In this document: in pieces, positions 14,306 through 17,109 of the stretch
Layout: each line of letters begins with the position of its first letter
Numbering within the stretch: the stretch's first letter is position 1
Assembly (NCBI GenBank): GCA_002395865.1
Contig: DGVE01000187.1
Coordinates: 1 to 17,109, forward strand
Origin: Lachnospiraceae bacterium UBA4292
GTDB lineage: Bacteria; Bacillota; Clostridia; Lachnospirales; Lachnospiraceae
Reading direction: 5' to 3'
Length of the DNA stretch: 17,109 nt
Made by a program: the position numbers and the translations under genes
Notes under the pieces: generated by a model
Told to the model about the DNA's origin: nothing
Databases searched by the model: none
Seen by the model: the letters and a program-made list of their open reading frames with translations, nothing else

Positions 14306-14949
14306 TACTTTCTGTAAAGACCTACGACTCTGCCGAGTACTGTACAGTCGTCTACGATGATGGGATCCATGGTATCGTTCTCCGGCTGAAGTCTTATATG
14401 TCCCTTCTCCTTGTAGAAGGACTTCACTGTAGCGGAGTCATCCACGAGAGCGACAACTATGTCACCGTTCCTCACGTCGTCTGTCTTGCTGACCATTACG
14501 AGATCGCCGCTGTAGATGCCTGCGTTGATCATGCTCTCGCCTTTGACTCTGAGCATGAAGGAGTCGGTGCCGCGGGGCAGGAACTCGCTGTTAACAGAGA
14601 AATAATCCTGTATATTCTCTTCGGCAAATATAGGCTCGCCTGCGGCGACATTGCCAAGGACGGGGATGCTTACGACCTCCTGCATGTAGCCGGAATCCAG
14701 GACCGCATTGCGTGCGGCGAGTATATCGTCATCAAGTATCTCGATGGCTCTGGGCTTCGTGGGATCCTTTCGGATATATCCCTTCTTCTCAAGCGTGCGA
14801 AGCTGCGCATGAACGGAGGAAGAGGAGGAGAGTCCGACTGCCGCGCCGATCTCCCTGACTGCGGGCGGATAACCCTTCTCAAGCACATGTGATTTCATGA
14901 ATGCAAGTATCTGACGCTGCTTTTCGCTGAGCTTTTCTCTGTCTGCCAT
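14302..14949 (-). CDS. lexA: SOS repressor LexA
   Basis: LexA represses DNA-damage genes and cleaves itself when stimulated by RecA filaments. It has 215 residues. The N-terminal winged helix-turn-helix covers 1-70 (Y-P-P-A-V-R-E-I-G-A-A-V-G-L, then S-S-S-S-V-H-A-Q-L). The self-cleavage bond is Ala103-Gly104 in V-A-A-G-E-P. The catalytic dyad is Ser139 (K-G-E-S-M) and Lys176 (A-T-V-K-S-F). The GGAGG ribosome binding site is seen as cctcc at 14957-14961. It is divergent from the yneA-like gene, the same arrangement as lexA-yneA in Bacillus. Confidence 0.98.
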   Translation of the reverse strand: MADREKLSEKQRQILAFMKSHVLEKGYPPAVREIGAAVGLSSSSSVHAQLRTLEKKGYIRKDPTKPRAIEILDDDILAARNAVLDSGYMQEVVSIPVLGNVAAGEPIFAEENIQDYFSVNSEFLPRGTDSFMLRVKGESMINAGIYSGDLVMVSKTDDVRNGDIVVALVDDSATVKSFYKEKGHIRLQPENDTMDPIIVDDCTVLGRVVGLYRKY

Positions 14950-14988
14950 GTATATACCTCCTGCGGATGGATATTCTTCTTCTGAGTG

Positions 14989-15017
14989 TAGTATAACACA
15001 TGTCCTAAAAAAATCAA
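14989..15017 (-). promoter_or_regulatory. Probable lexA promoter
   Basis: Read on the - strand, TTGATT (complement of 15012-15017) and TATACT (complement of 14989-14994) are separated by 17 nt. They point at lexA about 40 nt away. Confidence 0.6.
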
Positions 15018-15038
15018 TAGGAAATTAGAAAATTTGTT

Positions 15039-15052
15039 CGGAAAAACGTCCG
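15039..15052. promoter_or_regulatory. Degenerate LexA-box-like palindrome
   Basis: CGGAAAAACGTCCG sits inside a perfect TTCGGA-N6-TCCGAA inverted repeat (15037-15054). It differs from CGAAC-N4-GTTYG at three positions and shares its AAACGT core with the next box. It lies between the two divergent promoters. It could be a weak LexA site or an operator for another regulator. Confidence 0.35.
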
Positions 15053-15059
15053 AATCTGC

Positions 15060-15088
15060 TTGACAAGCGAACAAACGTGTGATAATAT
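15060..15088 (+). promoter_or_regulatory. Promoter of the yneA-like gene
   Basis: A -35 box TTGACA (15060-15065) and a -10 box TAATAT (15083-15088) with a 17-nt spacer; GATAAT at 15081-15086 is an alternative with 15 nt. A LexA box occupies the spacer. Confidence 0.7.
15068..15081. promoter_or_regulatory. LexA box 1 within the promoter spacer
   Basis: CGAACAAACGTGTG matches CGAAC-N4-GTTYG with one mismatch. Bound LexA here would block RNA polymerase directly. Confidence 0.65.
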
Positions 15089-15099
15089 AGCATCATCAA

Positions 15100-15113
15100 C
15101 GAACGAATGTTTG
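15100..15113. promoter_or_regulatory. LexA box 2 at the start of the transcript
   Basis: CGAACGAATGTTTG matches CGAAC-N4-GTTYG fully. It lies just downstream of the expected transcription start, 32 bp (about three helical turns) from box 1. Confidence 0.8.
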
Positions 15114-15166
15114 CGATAACACATTTTCGAAACATTATAAGATATGCAGGGAGGAGGCTCATCATT

Positions 15167-15460
15167 ATGAAAAAGGGATTTGTTATCATTGCAGTTATCG
15201 CCGTCATTATTTCATGTTTTATGCTTACCATGTTTTCGAGAGCTTCTCAGTCCGAGGAAACTGTCACATCTGAACCGGTCAAGCTTTACAGAAGCTACCT
15301 CATAAAGCGCGGAGATACGCTTTCCTCCATTGCGAAGGATAATATGGGTGAAGGCTTTTCTTCTGAGAAGGAATACATAGATGAGGTGCGTCAGATCAAC
15401 GGTTTCTGCGGTGACAGTATACTGAGCGGAGCATATATTATTCTGCCGTATTACGAGTGA
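15167..15460 (+). CDS. yneA: YneA-like SOS cell-division inhibitor (TM helix plus LysM)
   Basis: A 97-residue membrane peptide. The ATG at 15167 follows AGGGAGGAGG; the frame is open from 15107 but that overlaps LexA box 2 and has no ribosome binding site. Residues 2-24 are a membrane helix or uncleaved signal (M-K-K-G-F-V-I-I-A-V-I-A-V-I-I), followed by a short Ser/Glu linker. A LysM domain occupies about 40-95 (Y-L-I-K-R-G-D-T-L-S-S-I-A at its start, G-A-Y-I-I-L-P at its end), with a longer than usual insert in the middle. B. subtilis YneA has the same plan (about 105 residues, TM then LysM), is divergent from lexA, and delays septation during SOS. Sequence similarity beyond LysM is not evident, so the assignment rests on architecture, context and LexA boxes. 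Confidence 0.75.
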   Translation: MKKGFVIIAVIAVIISCFMLTMFSRASQSEETVTSEPVKLYRSYLIKRGDTLSSIAKDNMGEGFSSEKEYIDEVRQINGFCGDSILSGAYIILPYYE

Positions 15461-15515
15461 TATATTTCGGCCGGTGTCTGATTGCTTCGGTCATCGATTA
15501 CGGACCATTTTGGCA

Positions 15516-15544
15516 TTGACAGAAGATGAATTATGTTGTATAGT
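15516..15544 (+). promoter_or_regulatory. Sigma-A promoter of the tyrosine recombinase
   Basis: A perfect -35 box TTGACA (15516-15521), a 17-nt spacer and a -10 box TATAGT (15539-15544). Transcription should start near 15551, inside the 28-bp palindrome. Confidence 0.82.
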
Positions 15545-15548
15545 AATT

Positions 15549-15576
15549 GCGTCGCTAAATTCTTGTTTAGCGACGC
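15549..15576. repeat. 28-bp perfect inverted repeat, 11-6-11 (dif-like geometry)
   Basis: The left arm GCGTCGCTAAA (15549-15559) and right arm TTTAGCGACGC (15566-15576) are exact complements around the 6-nt centre TTCTTG. Two 11-bp arms and a 6-bp centre is the layout of Xer/dif sites, and the inner arm ends (TAAA and TTTA) resemble the usual TAA and TTA of such sites. No T-tract follows, so it is not a terminator. It may be a recombination or operator site, or an mRNA 5' hairpin. Confidence 0.7.
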
Positions 15577-15603
15577 AAAACTGCGTTTTCGAGAGTACTC
15601 TCG
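15577..15603. repeat. Two further palindromes abutting the 28-bp repeat
   Basis: AAAAC-TGC-GTTTT (15577-15589) is followed without a gap by the uninterrupted 14-bp palindrome CGAGAGTACTCTCG (15590-15603). With the preceding 28-bp repeat they cover 55 nt of leader continuously. Confidence 0.6.
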
Positions 15604-15629
15604 TTATAACCTGGCTTTTGGAGGTCCGC

Positions 15630-16700
15630 ATGCCTTATATCAATGACCGCGATAATCAGAACCTTAAACGTCTTAATGACATATTATTAAACATGCCTAT
15701 GTTCGTCAGATCATATTTCAACAGTATTTCACAGCGCACATCGACCAATACAAGGCTCGGTTATGCATACGACATTCTGATGTTCTTCAGATATCTTTTT
15801 GAATGTCACGAAGATTTTTGCAAGCTTGAAGGTTACGAAAAAGTCACCGCGCAGATGCTTGAGGACCTTAAGACCGATGATATCGAATATTATATGACAT
15901 GGCTCTCGATGGATCACGACACGGAACAGATCGGTAAAAACAAAGCTGAGGGACTCGGACGTACGGCCATCAAGCGCAAAATAAGTGCACTGAGCGCTCT
16001 CTACAAGAATCTGTACAATCGTGATATCATCCACAGAAACGTCATGTTGTCCGTGGACCGTCCGAAGCTTGCGGATCACGAGATCATTCGTATGAACCCT
16101 TCTGAGGTCGCCGATCTTATCGATGAGGCAGAAACAGGCGATAATCTTTCTCCGCGTCAGAAAAAGCTCTACAACACGCTTAATGCAGGCCCCAGGGATA
16201 CAGCCATTCTTACGTTGCTTCTGGGCACCGGAATACGTGTATCCGAGCTTGTGGGCATCGATCTGGATCATTTCGACTGGTCGGAAACAAGTGTTCGAAT
16301 AGTTCGAAAGGGAGGTAAGGAGGATAGAATCTATTTCGGCGATGAGGTCACGAAGGCACTTCTCGATTATAAAAAATTGCGCGACGTTATGAAGCCTGAT
16401 CAGATCAAACCGGGTGATGAAAAGGCATTCTTTATATCCAAAAATATGCAGCGTATCACTACAAGAAGCGTTGAAAGGCTTGTCAAAAAGCACGCAAGGA
16501 CCATCACAACGAAGCATATCACGCCGCACAAATGTCGCAGCACCTACGGCACGAACCTGTATAAGGAAACAGGCGACGTTCTTCTCGTCAGCAAACAGCT
16601 CGGTCACACCACTCCCACTGTCACTGCCGCTCATTACACCGCTATGGATGAGGAAAGAAAGATTCAGGTGAAGGATAAGGTAAAGCTTCGCGACACTTGA
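15630..16700 (+). CDS. Xer/integrase-type tyrosine recombinase
   Basis: A 356-residue site-specific recombinase. The ATG at 15630 follows GGAGG by 5 nt; the frame is open upstream to 15474, but that stretch contains the promoter and palindromes. The N-terminal SAM-like, core-binding domain is about 20-140. The catalytic domain has Arg203 (G-T-G-I-R-V-S-E-L), Lys227 (R-K-G-G-K-E-D-R), His300 and Arg303 (P-H-K-C-R), His326 (Q-L-G-H-T) and nucleophile Tyr336 (A-A-H-Y-T). The set is complete, so it should be active. It resembles XerC/XerD in plan but is longer (E. coli Xer about 300), with an extended N-terminus and a spacer at 165-186. It is not beside a tRNA or phage gene, so a housekeeping or locus-specific recombinase is likelier than a prophage integrase. 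xerC, xerD or an orphan cannot be decided. Confidence 0.9.
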   Translation: MPYINDRDNQNLKRLNDILLNMPMFVRSYFNSISQRTSTNTRLGYAYDILMFFRYLFECHEDFCKLEGYEKVTAQMLEDLKTDDIEYYMTWLSMDHDTEQIGKNKAEGLGRTAIKRKISALSALYKNLYNRDIIHRNVMLSVDRPKLADHEIIRMNPSEVADLIDEAETGDNLSPRQKKLYNTLNAGPRDTAILTLLLGTGIRVSELVGIDLDHFDWSETSVRIVRKGGKEDRIYFGDEVTKALLDYKKLRDVMKPDQIKPGDEKAFFISKNMQRITTRSVERLVKKHARTITTKHITPHKCRSTYGTNLYKETGDVLLVSKQLGHTTPTVTAAHYTAMDEERKIQVKDKVKLRDT

Positions 16701-16731
16701 TAATTATATTCAGTTCAAATCATTAATTACA

Positions 16732-16780
16732 TAAGCAATATAAAGAGCCGGTCAAAGCGACCGACTCTCTATATTGCTTA
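16732..16780. terminator. Long hairpin between convergent genes
   Basis: A 22-nt stem (16732-16753 with 16759-16780) has only two mismatches and a 5-nt loop. It contains an inner GC-rich hairpin (GAGCCGGTC with GACCGACTC) and AT-rich outer arms. It overlaps the stop codon of the - strand gene. It probably terminates both the recombinase and the - strand gene, though outer T-tracts are weak. Confidence 0.65.
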
Positions 16781-17109
16781 AAAATATCCCATCTGCTCAT
16801 GCATATAATAGAGAAGCTCGTCCACCTCATATGGGGTTATCGGCCTTCCGAACACACGCACCAGAAGAGCTCTGTCTGCGGGTGATATGGGGTAACCGGA
16901 CCTTATGTACTCAAGAACATGGTACACTCTCCTGTACTCTGCTATCTCCCACGCAAGGTTCATGGCAAGATTGTACGGTGGCATCCTGAAATGCGGGTGA
17001 GGCAGAGGATACGGCGGTCTGGGAACGAGCGCGGGGCCGGGGACATGAGGTCCTCTGGGTAATGGGGGCGGTCCGACCGGGGTGCCAGGAACCACACGTC
17101 TGGGAGGTC
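16778..17109 (-). CDS. Proline-rich protein with small C-terminal domain, 5' end outside window
   Basis: The frame stays open to the window edge, and the codons before the GTG at 17093-17095 encode more Pro and Arg, so the start lies beyond 17109. About 109 residues are visible. The N-terminal part (about 43 residues) is a low-complexity P/G/R/H run with repeated P-P and H-P pairs. The C-terminal 60 residues form a compact helical, Tyr- and Leu-rich segment (W-E-I-A-E-Y-R-R-V-Y-H-V-L-E-Y-I, then L-L-Y-Y-M-H-E-Q-M-G-Y-F at the end). No known domain is recognised. It might be a surface or spore-associated protein, judging only by composition. It ends inside the hairpin shared with the recombinase. 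Confidence 0.65.
   Translation of the reverse strand, partial: PPRRVVPGTPVGPPPLPRGPHVPGPALVPRPPYPLPHPHFRMPPYNLAMNLAWEIAEYRRVYHVLEYIRSGYPISPADRALLVRVFGRPITPYEVDELLYYMHEQMGYF

Noticed and set aside
14278..14892. A 204-codon open frame on the + strand opposite lexA
   Set aside because: It begins inside the terminator hairpin and mirrors lexA, whose cleavage site and Ser/Lys dyad are intact.
15107..15166. Longer start for the yneA-like protein
   Set aside because: It would overlap LexA box 2 and has no ribosome binding site; AGGGAGGAGG precedes the ATG at 15167.
15549..15576. The 28-bp palindrome read as a transcription terminator
   Set aside because: It is followed by AAAAC on the + strand and lacks a T-tract on the - strand. 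It sits at a promoter start and not after a gene.
15474..15629. In-frame N-terminal extension of the recombinase
   Set aside because: The stretch contains a consensus promoter and three palindromes, and the GGAGG site fixes the start at 15630.
15729..16634. A 301-codon open frame on the - strand
   Set aside because: It lies fully inside the tyrosine recombinase, whose catalytic residues are complete. The - strand frame has no ribosome binding site or recognisable motif and is a shadow.
15461..16780. The recombinase as a marker of a prophage or genomic island
   Set aside because: No tRNA, attachment-site duplication, phage gene or transposase is seen within the window. The flanking genes are typical chromosomal ones.
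1..17109. CRISPR arrays, insertion sequences, tRNA or rRNA genes
   Set aside because: No regularly spaced direct repeats, transposase genes, terminal inverted repeats, or tRNA/rRNA-like sequences were found on reading both strands.

Overview
The window looks like a chromosomal segment of a Gram-positive, low-to-mid GC member of the Clostridia, most like Lachnospiraceae. The reasons are the gene order (mrdA/rodA/mgsA block, yggS-sepF-lspA-rluD block, rplU-prp-rpmA-obgE-yhbY, yqeK-rsfS, lexA facing a yneA-like gene), AGGAGG-type ribosome binding sites, consensus sigma-A promoters, a CGAAC-N4-GTTYG-type SOS box, and an L27 precursor with a Prp-cleaved N-terminus. No species can be named. Nearly every gene is on the + strand; only lexA and the last, partial gene are on the - strand.

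Region 1 (1-4837) is a tightly packed operon. It holds the C-terminal part of a class B penicillin-binding protein (elongation transpeptidase, all three catalytic motifs intact), a MinD-like ATPase, a RodA-type SEDS glycosyltransferase, a methylglyoxal synthase homologue, and a lipoprotein with the fold of D-Ala-D-Ala carboxypeptidase (S11). PBP and RodA look active. The MinD-like, MgsA-like and S11-like proteins each carry replacements at key catalytic positions, and minC and minE, the usual partners of minD, are absent here. Region 2 (4838-5412) is a self-contained unit: promoter, structured leader, a small P-loop protein of unknown function, terminator.

Region 3 (5431-9817) is a cell-division, lipoprotein and rRNA-modification cluster: HlyD-like membrane protein, YggS/YlmE PLP-binding protein, SepF with a long acidic linker, signal peptidase II, RluD-type pseudouridine synthase. 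ylmH and divIVA, often found between sepF and lspA in relatives, are not there. A promoter then drives a cytidylate-kinase-like protein (9899-10510).

Region 4 (10525-14300) is a ribosome-biogenesis cluster: a probable L21 leader, L21, the Prp protease, L27 (Prp's substrate), then after a terminator the GTPase ObgE, YhbY, the Ap4A hydrolase YqeK and the ribosome silencing factor RsfS. nadD, which commonly precedes yqeK, is missing.

Region 5 (14260-16780) is an SOS locus and a recombinase. lexA (-) and a LysM membrane peptide resembling the division inhibitor YneA (+) diverge from a shared region with two clear LexA boxes and one degenerate box. Downstream, a Xer/integrase-type tyrosine recombinase has its own consensus promoter. 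Its leader is tiled by three abutting inverted repeats, the first with exactly the 11-6-11 geometry of a Xer recombination (dif-like) site. A convergent hairpin separates it from a partial proline-rich protein on the - strand.

The two signals most worth following are the run of catalytically altered proteins beside PBP/RodA and the 28-bp symmetric site at the recombinase transcription start.
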